Positions 55,385-63,681 of a stretch of 64,000 nt of DNA are shown here, piece after piece. Location of the stretch: the NCBI GenBank assembly GCA_963752755.1, contig CAVVZJ010000003.1:868001-932000 (forward strand), read 5' to 3'. Source of the DNA: CAVVZJ01 sp963752755 (GTDB taxonomy: Bacteria; Planctomycetota; Planctomycetia; Isosphaerales; Isosphaeraceae). Each line of letters opens with the position of its first letter. The stretch's first letter is position 1. Under the pieces are notes generated by a model. The model searched no databases. It saw only the letters and a list, made by a program, of their open reading frames with translations, and was not told the origin of the DNA. Position numbers and translations under genes: made by a program.

Positions 55385-55858
55385 TTACCAGGCGAAGTGG
55401 GCGAAGGCCTTGTTGGCATCGGCCATGCGGTGGACGTTCTCGCGGCGGCTGATGGCAGCACCTTCGCGGTTGAAGGCGGCGACCAGCTCGTCAGCGAGCT
55501 TCAGGTGCATGGGGCGGCCCTTCTTCTCGCGGGCGGCCATCAGGATCCAGCGGATCGAGAGCGTCTGCTGGCGGTTCTTGCGGACCTGCATCGGGACCTG
55601 GTAGGTCGCACCGCCGACGCGCTTGGAGCGGACCTCGATGACCGGCATGACGTTCTCGACGGCGCGGGTGAAGACCTCCAGGGGGTCCTCGTTGGGCAGG
55701 CGTTTCTGGATCAGGTCCATCGCGTCGTAGAAGACCGTCAGGGCGACGGACTTCTTGCCGTCGTGCATCAGGCAGTTGACAAACTTGCTGACCAGCTTGG
55801 AACCGAAGCGGGGATCGGGCCGGAGCTGGGTCTTGCTGGCGGTGAACTTGCGGGCCAT
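55385..55858 (-). CDS. rpsG: 30S ribosomal protein S7 (uS7)
   Basis: A 157-residue uS7, intact: MARKFTASKTQLRPDPRFGS, then RAVENVMPVIEVRSKRVGGA and QVRKNRQQTLSIRWILMAAR. It initiates assembly of the head of the small subunit and is a common autogenous regulator. It is encoded with rpsL but here separated from fusA. Confidence 0.96.
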   Translation of the reverse strand: MARKFTASKTQLRPDPRFGSKLVSKFVNCLMHDGKKSVALTVFYDAMDLIQKRLPNEDPLEVFTRAVENVMPVIEVRSKRVGGATYQVPMQVRKNRQQTLSIRWILMAAREKKGRPMHLKLADELVAAFNREGAAISRRENVHRMADANKAFAHFAW

Positions 55859-55956
55859 GAAGGGTCGATCCTGCTCTGATCAAGGGGCCTGGGTTGGGGG
55901 CGCGTCGAACCGAACCAAACCGAACCGATCCGGGGACGATTGGGCTCGGGCTGAGG

Positions 55957-56367
55957 TTAGCGGGGCTTCTTCGCGCCACCCTTGCCCGGGGCGGCGGCGG
56001 ACTTGGCCTTGGCGCCGTACTTGGAGCGGGCCTGCTTGCGGTCGGCCACGCCGAGCGAGTCGAGCACGCCGCGGACGATGTGGTAGCGCACGCCCGGCAG
56101 ATCGCGGACGCGGCCGCCGCGGACCAGCACGATCGAGTGCTCCTGGAGGTTGTGGCCCTCGCCGGGGATATAGGCCGTGATCTCCTTGCCGTTGGAGAGC
56201 CGCACGCGGGCGACCTTCCGCAGGGCGGAGTTCGGCTTCTTCGGCGTCATCGTCTTGACCTGGAGGCAGACGCCCCGCTTGAACGGGCAGGCCTCGAGCA
56301 CGGGCGACTTGCTCTTGTAGCCCTTGGGACGTCGCGGCTTGCGGACGAGCTGATTGATGGTGGGCAT
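55957..56367 (-). CDS. rpsL: 30S ribosomal protein S12 (uS12)
   Basis: A 136-residue uS12, intact, start MPTINQLVRKPRRPKGYKSK. The conserved loops KTMTPKKPNSALRKVARVRL and HNLQEHSIVLVRGGRVRDLP are present. PKKPNS contains the streptomycin-related Lys, and no resistance-type change is obvious. A Lys/Ala-rich tail follows (KAKSAAAPGKGGAKKPR). It is the first gene of a small rpsL-rpsG unit. Confidence 0.97.
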   Translation of the reverse strand: MPTINQLVRKPRRPKGYKSKSPVLEACPFKRGVCLQVKTMTPKKPNSALRKVARVRLSNGKEITAYIPGEGHNLQEHSIVLVRGGRVRDLPGVRYHIVRGVLDSLGVADRKQARSKYGAKAKSAAAPGKGGAKKPR

Positions 56368-56514
56368 GATCAGGTGTCGTTTGTTCCCTAAACCAATGCC
56401 CCGCGGCAAGCCGGGGCGCGTCGGAGATCCTGAATTTGCTGGATGGCGGTTTCGGTGGCGATGGGGGCTCACTCGGGGCGCAAGCGCGCCTCCGGGCGCA
56501 TCGCCGAAGCGAGT

Positions 56515-56542
56515 AGTTTAACATGCCGTTGCGGCCTGTCAA
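56515..56542 (-). promoter_or_regulatory. Sigma70-like promoter of rpsL-rpsG
   Basis: The minus strand has a perfect TTGACA (56537-56542), a 16-base spacer and TAAACT (56515-56520). It lies about 150 bases upstream of rpsL, leaving a leader of about 140 bases that could be regulatory. No gene lies in 56368-56752 between this promoter and the divergent Tat protein gene. Confidence 0.7.
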
Positions 56543-56752
56543 GGGCGATCGCCGGGCTTTGGCGGTGGGCGCAGGGTGGACAATTCCCGACCAGCCCGGG
56601 CCGAGGTCTGGACAAAGGCTCGTCACGCCTTCCCCTCGTCGCCGGCCCGGCGCTTATAATTCCGGCGATGCCGGGCCCCGGCCCGACCCTTGCTCGGATG
56701 GACTTCCGAACTGAGAATGCCAACCGCGACAACGTTCCCAGGAGGACCCACG

Positions 56753-57892
56753 ATGATGCCGTCGCCATGGAGCCGCCGTCAATTCCTTTGCCGCGGGACG
56801 GGCTTGCTCGGCCTCGGAGCGCTGGCGCTTGGGGGTCGGTCGCCGGCCTTCGGGTTTGCGGAGGAGCCCTCGGCCGAGGCCTTGATCGTCAAGGGGATCG
56901 ACTTCCTCCGACCTCGGCAGGAGGACAACGGCGGCTGGTCCACCCAGCGCAAGGAGCCGGGGATCACGGCTCTGGTGCTCACGGGAGTGCTCAAGTCGAA
57001 GCGGGTGACGGTCAACGAGCCGATCGTCACGAAGGGCCTGGCTTACCTGGAGCAGTTCGTCGATCCGCAGGGCGGTCTGGCCGTCGGGCACGCCAACTAC
57101 TCGACCGCGATCGCCTTGATGGCCTTTCAGGAGGCCAACACGGCCGGCGGCAAGTACGACGCGATCATCAAGGGGGGGCAGAAGTTCCTCAAGGAGAAGC
57201 AGTGGGACGAGGGGGAGGGGAAGGACCCGGATGACGTCTTCTACGGCGGCGCCGGCTACGGTGGCAGCAACAGCCGGCCCGACCTGTCAAATACCGCGTT
57301 CATGATCGAGGCCCTGCGTGAGACCGGCCTGCCGGCCGACGACCCGGCCTTGCAGAAGGCGATCGTCTTCGTCTCGCGCTGCCAGAACCTGGACAGCGAG
57401 TTCAACGATCAGGCCTGGGCGAAGAAGGTCAACGACGGCGGCTTCATCTACACGGCGGCCAACGGCGGCTCCAGCGTCGCGGGCGAGGCGCCCGGCGGCG
57501 GCCTGCGGTCGTACGCCAGCATGACCTACGCCGGCTTCAAGAGCCTCGTCTATGCCGGGCTCACCAAGGACGACCCCCGAGTCAAGACCGCGCTGGATTA
57601 CATCCGCAAGCATTACAGCGTCGAGGAGAACCCGGGGCTGGGGCAGCAGGGGTTGTACTACTACTACCAGGCGTTCGCGAAGTCGATGGCGACGCTGGGA
57701 TCGGCCACGTTCACCGACGCCAAGGGTCAGGAGCATGACTGGCGCGCCGAGCTGGTCGGCGCCCTGGCGAAGCGGCAGAACGCGGATGGGAGCTGGGTCA
57801 ACCCGGCGGATCGGTTCATGGAGGGGGACCCGAACCTGGTCACGGCGTATGCCCTGATCGCGTTGGCGAATGTGAAGGCGTTCCAGGGATGA
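56753..57892 (+). CDS. Tat-exported squalene-cyclase/prenyltransferase-repeat protein
   Basis: A 379-residue protein. The start MMPSPWSRRQFLCRG is preceded by AGGAGG at the ideal spacing. SRRQFL is a Tat signal, with the hydrophobic GTGLLGLGALALGG behind it. The mature part contains alpha/alpha-barrel repeats of the squalene-hopene cyclase/prenyltransferase type (EDNGGWSTQRKEPGITALVL, NADGSWVNPADRFMEGDPNL) without the DxDD motif of cyclases, so it is probably not a cyclase. Planctomycetes have many such exported proteins of unknown role. It is coupled to the next gene by ATGA. Confidence 0.85.
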   Translation: MMPSPWSRRQFLCRGTGLLGLGALALGGRSPAFGFAEEPSAEALIVKGIDFLRPRQEDNGGWSTQRKEPGITALVLTGVLKSKRVTVNEPIVTKGLAYLEQFVDPQGGLAVGHANYSTAIALMAFQEANTAGGKYDAIIKGGQKFLKEKQWDEGEGKDPDDVFYGGAGYGGSNSRPDLSNTAFMIEALRETGLPADDPALQKAIVFVSRCQNLDSEFNDQAWAKKVNDGGFIYTAANGGSSVAGEAPGGGLRSYASMTYAGFKSLVYAGLTKDDPRVKTALDYIRKHYSVEENPGLGQQGLYYYYQAFAKSMATLGSATFTDAKGQEHDWRAELVGALAKRQNADGSWVNPADRFMEGDPNLVTAYALIALANVKAFQG

Positions 57893-58844
57893 GGGGGCTG
57901 AGACGTCGGGACTTCCTCGGTGCCGGTGCCGGGGCGATGGTCGGGGGAATGTTCCTCCGACCGTCGGCCGGGCGCCTCCTGAGGCGGTCAACGGCGACGC
58001 GGTGATCCGCAACCGGGCCGGGCCGTCGGAGATCGTCATCACGACGACGAGTCGGGTGGCGGGAGCGATCCACTCGTTGACGTGGAACGGCCGCGAGTTC
58101 CTCGACAGCACCGACCACGGGCGGCAGCTCCAGTCGGCCTCGAACTTCGACTGCGGCGGGGAATTCCACCCGGAGACGTTCAACCCGACCGAGGCCGGCT
58201 CCCGTCGTGATGGCGTCGGGCCGACCACGTCGAGCCAGCTCCTGAAGATCGCGGCGCAGGGGGCGGAGCTGCGGACGACGTCGCGGATGGCCTTCTGGCT
58301 CGCGCCGGGGGAGACGTCGGTCGGGCATCCGGCCTGCAACACGACCGTGCTTTCGGACCACCTGCTGACGAAGCGGGTCCGGATCGGGCCTGGGGACCTG
58401 CCGCATGCGATCGCCTACGACGTGACGTTCCGGGTGCCGGAGGGCGAGCGGCATACGTTTGCCCAATTCGAGGCGGTGACGGGCTACATGACGCCGGAGT
58501 TCGCGCGGTTCTGGGCGTTCGACGCGGATTCGGGCCGGTTCGAGCCGCTGGACGATGGACCGGGCGAGCAGGGCAAGCCGGTGGCCCTAGCGACGGCCGA
58601 CGGTGGGCACGCGATGGGCGTCTACTCGCCCGACCAGCCTTCGACGGGCTTCGAAGCGGCCGGCTACGGGCGGTTCCGGTTCCGGGCGGAGCGGGTGGTG
58701 AAGTGGAATTGCGTCTTCCGCGAGCGGGAACTGCGCGGCATTCGGCCGGGGGATCATCGGTTCCGCATGTTCGTGGCCGTCGGGACACTCGACGACGTGC
58801 GGCGGACCATCGGGACGTTGATCGAGCAGTCACAAGCCTGCTGA
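57889..58844 (+). CDS. Tat-exported protein of unknown function, one frameshift
   Basis: The ATG at 57889 overlaps the preceding TGA. The first residues (MRGLRRRDFLGAGAGAMVGG) form a Tat signal (RRRDFLGAG). The frame then shifts (one G missing from a GGGG run at about 57970) to EAVNGDAVIRNRAGPSEIVI and the body WNGREFLDSTDHGRQLQSAS. The mature part is beta-rich and resembles the galactose-mutarotase/DUF4432 type in its WNGREFL motif, though this is a weak guess. Coupled translation suggests it acts with the squalene-cyclase-repeat protein in the periplasm. Confidence 0.7.
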
Positions 58845-59029
58845 ATCCGCACGAGAGTGTCACCCGATTCCAACGATTTGTTGATTCGCCTTGCCCTCGG
58901 TTGGGCGGGCGCGTCAAGCTAGGGCGTCGGATCGAAAACTTCACCCCACTTGCCTGTCGGCCTCGCCCGGACGGGATTGTGAGACAGTAGCCCCGATCCG
59001 GGCTCGGCCGTCCCCCGGTACGGCCCGCC

Positions 59030-59487
59030 ATGTCGTGCGAGATCCGCCTCATTTCGATCGGAGAGTTCCTCCGAACCGACCTTACCGGGGAGTTCGACTT
59101 CCTGGCGGCCCGCCGCGTTCTGGAGGATGTGGCGGCGGCGTGCGCCGGAGTCCGGGCCTCCAGATCCTCCTCGACGTCCGAGAGGCCAGCACGCCGAGCC
59201 TCGGCCCGACCGAGATTTACAACCTCGTCATGATCTTGCGGAACTCGGGCCTCGGCCCCGAGAACCGGGTGGCGATCCTGTATCGCCCGAGGGACGAGGT
59301 CAACCGTGCCCAGCTCTTTGCGATGTGCGCCAATGCCCAGGGCTTTCGCGTGTCGGCGTTTCGGGACTTCGAGGAAGCCCTCGACTGGCTGAACGGAACG
59401 ACCGGGCTGGAGCCTCGGGCCCCGACGCCAGACGGGACGGTGGAGACCTCGCCGTCTTCGAAGCAGAATTTCCCCGACCCTTCGTGA
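59030..59487 (+). CDS. SpoIIAA/STAS-like protein, one frameshift
   Basis: MSCEIRLISIGEFLRTDLTG in the first frame continues, after a G lost from a G run at about 59155, as GLQILLDVREASTPSLGPTE and NRAQLFAMCANAQGFRVSAF. The end includes DFEEALDWLNG, which fits the SpoIIAA-like STAS/SEC14 family of small cytosolic proteins. It has no catalytic motif. The length of about 152 residues is plausible. It has no obvious partner gene beside it. Confidence 0.65.
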
Positions 59488-59494
59488 CCGGGTC

Positions 59495-59989
59495 TCAATA
59501 TGAGTTCTGCTTCTCGAAGTCGGCCTTCTTCTGGGGATACTCGATGACGACGAGCTTCTGATTGGCCTCGTCCCAGGCGTATTCCTGGTAATACGGGAGC
59601 TGGGCGAGCTGGATGCCGTCGGGCTGATCCTTCTTGATGATCTCGGTCATGAATTCGTCGTAGGTCAGCGGCTTGGGGTCCATGATGCTCTGGGCGTTGC
59701 GGATCTGAATCGCCTGCTGGACGGCCATCGCGCCGATCTTGCCGACGGAGGTCCGGTAGGCCTCGGCGGACTGGGTCAAGGGGTCGCTGACGCTGATCTC
59801 GGTGGAGGCGAGCACGGCGCCGTTGGCCAGCTCGTCCTGGAGCTTGAGGACGTTCTGCGTCTTCTTGCCGATCGTCTCGCGGGTCTTGACCTTGGGCTCG
59901 GTCTTCTTCGCCCCCGAGTCGCAGCCGACGGCCAGAGCCAGGACGGCGGCGGGGACGAGCAACAGGAGAAGGAGGCGGGGCAGGCGCAT
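59495..59989 (-). CDS. Lipoprotein of unknown function
   Basis: A 164-residue protein. The start MRLPRLLLLLLVPAAVLALA runs into the lipobox LAVGC. The body is helical and charged (TQNVLKLQDELANGAVLAST, AMAVQQAIQIRNAQSIMDPK), ending DFEKQNSY. It is a small envelope protein of a type common to planctomycetes. I do not recognise a named family. It converges with the SpoIIAA-like gene, separated by 7 bases. Confidence 0.7.
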   Translation of the reverse strand: MRLPRLLLLLLVPAAVLALAVGCDSGAKKTEPKVKTRETIGKKTQNVLKLQDELANGAVLASTEISVSDPLTQSAEAYRTSVGKIGAMAVQQAIQIRNAQSIMDPKPLTYDEFMTEIIKKDQPDGIQLAQLPYYQEYAWDEANQKLVVIEYPQKKADFEKQNSY

Positions 59990-60090
59990 GGCGAGGAACT
60001 CCGCGGGTTTGATTCCGGTCGGGAAGGCTCTCCTGCGCAGTATCGCGAGGGAGGCGGGGTGAGGCAAGCGGCGCCCGCATCCCTGATCTG

Positions 60091-60876
60091 CTACCGCGTG
60101 ATCCCGTCCCAGTTCCAGCTTTTGAGGGTCGGCAGGAGGTCGTGACGAGTGAGGTCGAAGTGCAGGGGGGAGACGGTGATGTAGCCCTCGGCGAGGCTGG
60201 AGACGTCGCTTTCCTCGCCTTCGAGATTGTAGGGGGGGGCATAGGTGAGCCAGTAGTAGGTGCGACCGCGGGGGTCGCGTCGGCGCTCGAACGCCTCACC
60301 GTGGCGGCCGACGCCCATCGGCACGACCCGCACGCCTTTCGGCTCGCCGCGGTTGTGGGCCGGCAGGTTGACGTTGAACAGCGAGCCGGCCGCAGGCTGG
60401 TTCGACAGGATACGCTCGATGACCTTCACGGCATGGCGGGCGGCGTGGGGGTAGTCGAAATGCTCGGAGAGTTCGAGCGAAACGGCGATACTGGTGATCC
60501 GAAAGAAGGCCCCTTCGATGGCCGCAGCGACCGTGCCGGAGTAAAGGACGTTGATGCCCGCATTGGCGCCGGCGTTGATGCCGGAGACGATCAGGTCGGG
60601 CGGGCGCTCCATCAGCTCCAGGATGGCGAGCTTGACGCTGTCGGCCGGGCTGCCCTCGACCATGAAGCCGAGTGGGGAGCCGTCCTCGTCCTCGACCTCC
60701 TTGACGACCAGGGGGGTCAGGAGCGTGATCGCGTGGCCGACACCGCTTTGCTCCTGCGCCGGGCCGACAACCGTCACGTCGCCCAGCCGCCGGAGTTCCT
60801 TCTGCAAGGCCCGAAGGCCGGGGGCGAAGACGCCGTCGTCGTTGGTCAGCAAGATCCGCACGGGCACACCGCTCAA
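60091..60876 (-). CDS. surE: 5'/3'-nucleotidase SurE
   Basis: A 261-residue metal-dependent phosphatase that hydrolyses nucleoside monophosphates (and polyphosphate in some species). The family features are clear: RILLTNDDGVFAPGLRAL with the metal-binding DD, VGPAQEQSGVGHAITL, VSGINAGANAGINVLYSGTV and the C-terminal THY-like NVNLPAH region. It is intact. It lies on the same strand as the lipoprotein, 101 bases upstream of it. Confidence 0.95.
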   Translation of the reverse strand: MSGVPVRILLTNDDGVFAPGLRALQKELRRLGDVTVVGPAQEQSGVGHAITLLTPLVVKEVEDEDGSPLGFMVEGSPADSVKLAILELMERPPDLIVSGINAGANAGINVLYSGTVAAAIEGAFFRITSIAVSLELSEHFDYPHAARHAVKVIERILSNQPAAGSLFNVNLPAHNRGEPKGVRVVPMGVGRHGEAFERRRDPRGRTYYWLTYAPPYNLEGEESDVSSLAEGYITVSPLHFDLTRHDLLPTLKSWNWDGITR

Positions 60877-60964
60877 GATTTAGGGGTTCTCGGCCTGGTC
60901 TCGCCGCCCCGCGATCGTACCGGCCGGGTCGAAGCGGCGTCAACCGGCGCCCGCGTGCAAGAAG

Positions 60965-62452
60965 ATGGGGCGAGGCCGAGGAGACGGGAAAGGTCTGGGG
61001 AGCGAGCGAATCGTGGTCAAGCGCGAGGGCAGGCCCGAACGGGCCGGGATGGGGGTCCGCGACTTCCTGGCCAAGACCCGGCAGGCCTTCGCCGAGTTCC
61101 TCACGGTTCCGAGCCTGATCGTCGTCGGCTTCTTCGGCCTCGCTGCCTTGACGACTGCCCTCGATAGCGTCGGCGGCGGATGGCTGGCCCCGGCGCACCG
61201 CTTCCTCCAAGGTCGCTTCTTCCGCACCTCGCAATCCACCAGCGACCTGCTCGGCACGATCGCCACCGGGATCACGACAGTCACCTCGATCACCTTCTCG
61301 CTGCTGCTGCTGGCCGTGCAGCAGTCGGCCGCCTCGATGACCAACCAGGTCTTCGACCAGTTCCTCCGTCGGCGGCTCAACCAGGGATACTTCGGCTACT
61401 TCGTCGGCCTGGCCCTCTACGCGACGATCATCCTCGCGAGTGTCGATCCACCGTACAACCCCGTCTTCGGCGCCACGGCGGCCTTGCTGCTGACGATCGC
61501 CGCGATGTTCCTGCTGATCCTGATCATCTACTCGACGATCGACCAGATGCGTCCGGTGGCGATCATCGACGAGATTCACGACCGCCTGCTCGACGCCCGC
61601 CGTCGCCAGCACGACTTTCTTCGCAACACCCGACGCGCCCCGACGCTCGACGCCCCCGAACGCCGCGCGGTTCGGTCCGAGACCGACGGCTTCCTGACCC
61701 GCATCGACGTGGACGCCATCGCCGATGCGGCGGCGAGGCGGCATGGACGGGTCGAGGTGGACGTGCCGATCGTCGTCGGCGGTTTCGTTGCCTTCGGCGA
61801 CACGATGGCCACGATCCGGGCCGAATCTGCCGAGGACGCCGAGTCGCTTGAACCGATGGTGCGCAAGGCGATGCCGCTCGCCCGTCAGCGCGACCTGGAC
61901 ACCGATCCCGCCTACGGCCTGGAGCAGCTCCACGTCATCGCCTGGTCAGCCATCTCCACCGCCAAGCAGAACCCCGCGCCCGGCCTGCTCACGATCCGCG
62001 CCCTCCGCGATATCCTCGCCCGCTGGTCGGCCTCGGCCCGGCGGGGCGACGACGAACTGGTTCGACGCGAACCGGCACCCGTCGTCTATCGCGACGATGT
62101 GCCGGGGCAGTTGCTCGACGTCTTCGAATCCCTGGCCGTGGCGGCGTCCGAATCGATGCAGCACCAGTCGCTCGCCGAGATCCTCCGCGCCTTCAGCGTG
62201 ACCTTCGGCCGGCTCGACGACGCATCGCGGCATCGGGTCGCGGAGATCCTCCTGCGTCTCTTATCATCGTTAGGAGATCATGTGCTGACGCGAGAGCTAG
62301 AAGCGTCCCTCACGGCCACGGCCGAGGCGCTGGCCGATTCGGGTCGCGACGCGGCGGCCGGAGCGATCCGCGAGGCCCGCGATGCCCTGAAGGCCACGGT
62401 CGGCACGCTCCAGGCTCGCAGCACCCGCGTCCAGGCCGCGGGCGTCGGTTGA
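60965..62452 (+). CDS. DUF2254 membrane protein
   Basis: A 495-residue frame, with the start uncertain among 60965, the GTG at 61013 (GGAG 10 bases upstream) and the ATG at 61049. Four membrane segments lie within residues 45-210: SLIVVGFFGLAALTTALDSV, VTSITFSLLLLAVQQSAASM, YFGYFVGLALYATIILASVD, LLLTIAAMFLLILIIYSTI. A long soluble C-terminal part follows. The QQSAASM...VFDQFL stretch is the DUF2254 signature. The function of the family is unknown. It is followed by a bestrophin-like gene on the same strand, 78 bases away. Confidence 0.85.
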   Translation: MGRGRGDGKGLGSERIVVKREGRPERAGMGVRDFLAKTRQAFAEFLTVPSLIVVGFFGLAALTTALDSVGGGWLAPAHRFLQGRFFRTSQSTSDLLGTIATGITTVTSITFSLLLLAVQQSAASMTNQVFDQFLRRRLNQGYFGYFVGLALYATIILASVDPPYNPVFGATAALLLTIAAMFLLILIIYSTIDQMRPVAIIDEIHDRLLDARRRQHDFLRNTRRAPTLDAPERRAVRSETDGFLTRIDVDAIADAAARRHGRVEVDVPIVVGGFVAFGDTMATIRAESAEDAESLEPMVRKAMPLARQRDLDTDPAYGLEQLHVIAWSAISTAKQNPAPGLLTIRALRDILARWSASARRGDDELVRREPAPVVYRDDVPGQLLDVFESLAVAASESMQHQSLAEILRAFSVTFGRLDDASRHRVAEILLRLLSSLGDHVLTRELEASLTATAEALADSGRDAAAGAIREARDALKATVGTLQARSTRVQAAGVG

Positions 62453-62530
62453 CGCCCGGCTCCCGCGCTGGCAGCGTAACGGATCGCGAACGGATCGCGT
62501 TCTCCCCCCGGCACGGTCCCCAGGACACTC

Positions 62531-63439
62531 ATGATCGACTACGACCCCCACCACTGGTTCTCCCACTTCTTTGACATCCGCGGCTCGATGGTCCGCGAGA
62601 TCCTCGGCCGCGTCGGCGCCTGCGTGCTCTGGTCGGCGGCGGTCGCTTATGCCTATCTGCGGCTGCACGTCGATCTGGCCATCCCTTCGACCTTGCACAG
62701 CCTGGTCGGCCTCGCGCTCGGCCTGTTGCTGGTCTTCCGGACGAATGCTTCGTATGACCGCTTCTGGGAAGGGCGGAAGCTCTGGGGTGGGATCGTCAAC
62801 GAGAGCCGCAACCTCGCCCGAGGGGCGAGTGCCTTCGTCAAGGACGACCCGGCCCTGTTGCGGGAGATCGTGCGCTGGACAGCGGCGTTTCCCTACGCGG
62901 CGATGAACAGCCTGCGGGGCCGGTCGGACCTCGGGCCTGTGGCGGCGGGCCTGGCGGCGGGCCTGACGGCGGACGAGGTCGCCGAGATTCAGGCGGCCGA
63001 CCACACGCCATTGTCCGTCGCCCGCCGGATCAGCGTCCTCCTGGCACGTGCCCGCGACCGGGGCCTGATCTCAGATTATGTGATGATGACGCTCGATCAG
63101 AATGTGCAGCTTTTGATCGATTATCTCGGCGGTTGCGAGCGGATTCACAAGACGCCGATCCCGTTCGCCTACATGGTCCACCTCCGGCGGGCACTGGTGC
63201 TGTATTGCTTCACCTTGCCGTTTGCCCTCATCGGCGAGTTCGGCTGGGGGACGGTCCTGGATACGTTCCTGCTGACGTACGTCTTCTTCGGGATCGAGGA
63301 GATCGGCGTCGAGATCGAGGACCCGTTCGGCGTGGATGCCAACGACCTGCCGCTCGACGACATCTGCACCACGATCGAAAGGAACACGAGGGCGCTCGTG
63401 GGCGACGACGGCAGGACGGCGGAAGCGGCCGCCGTCTGA
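62531..63439 (+). CDS. Bestrophin-family channel-like protein
   Basis: A 302-residue protein. Hydrophobic segments at residues 30-50 (ACVLWSAAVAYAYLRLHV) and 60-80 (LVGLALGLLLVFRTNASYDR) and the conserved FRTNASYDRFWEGRKLWGG match bacterial bestrophins (anion or cation channels of the inner membrane). EEIGVEIEDPFGVDANDLPL is the other family signature. It is intact. With the upstream DUF2254 gene it may form a small membrane operon. Ion selectivity cannot be predicted. Confidence 0.92.
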   Translation: MIDYDPHHWFSHFFDIRGSMVREILGRVGACVLWSAAVAYAYLRLHVDLAIPSTLHSLVGLALGLLLVFRTNASYDRFWEGRKLWGGIVNESRNLARGASAFVKDDPALLREIVRWTAAFPYAAMNSLRGRSDLGPVAAGLAAGLTADEVAEIQAADHTPLSVARRISVLLARARDRGLISDYVMMTLDQNVQLLIDYLGGCERIHKTPIPFAYMVHLRRALVLYCFTLPFALIGEFGWGTVLDTFLLTYVFFGIEEIGVEIEDPFGVDANDLPLDDICTTIERNTRALVGDDGRTAEAAAV

Positions 63440-63474
63440 GAAACGAACCTGCTGATGCTGTCCGGTTTGGCCTT

Positions 63475-63533
63475 GTGGGAGAGCCGCCCCCGGCGGTCGT
63501 CCGGTCCGGACAGCCGGGGGCGGCTGGCCCACA
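63475..63533. terminator. Hairpin between convergent bestrophin and deacetylase genes
   Basis: A perfect 13-bp stem AGCCGCCCCCGGC (63482-63494) / GCCGGGGGCGGCT (63513-63525) is enclosed by the outer pair TGTGGG (63475-63480) / CCCACA (63528-63533). It has no T-run, so a true Rho-independent terminator is not shown, but position and strength suggest a bidirectional transcription barrier or a dispersed palindrome. No gene lies in 63440-63681. Confidence 0.5.
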
Positions 63534-63681
63534 GAAGTCGGGCTCGAATCGGACTACATCCGCGGGTTCGTGTATGAGAACCGAGTCGGGAAGGGGATTC
63601 CTGGCCGGATGGCCTCGGTATCGGGTGGAGGGCGGAGGGAAGCGATCGTCGTCACCCTGCACTCGCTACCAGCCACCCGAT

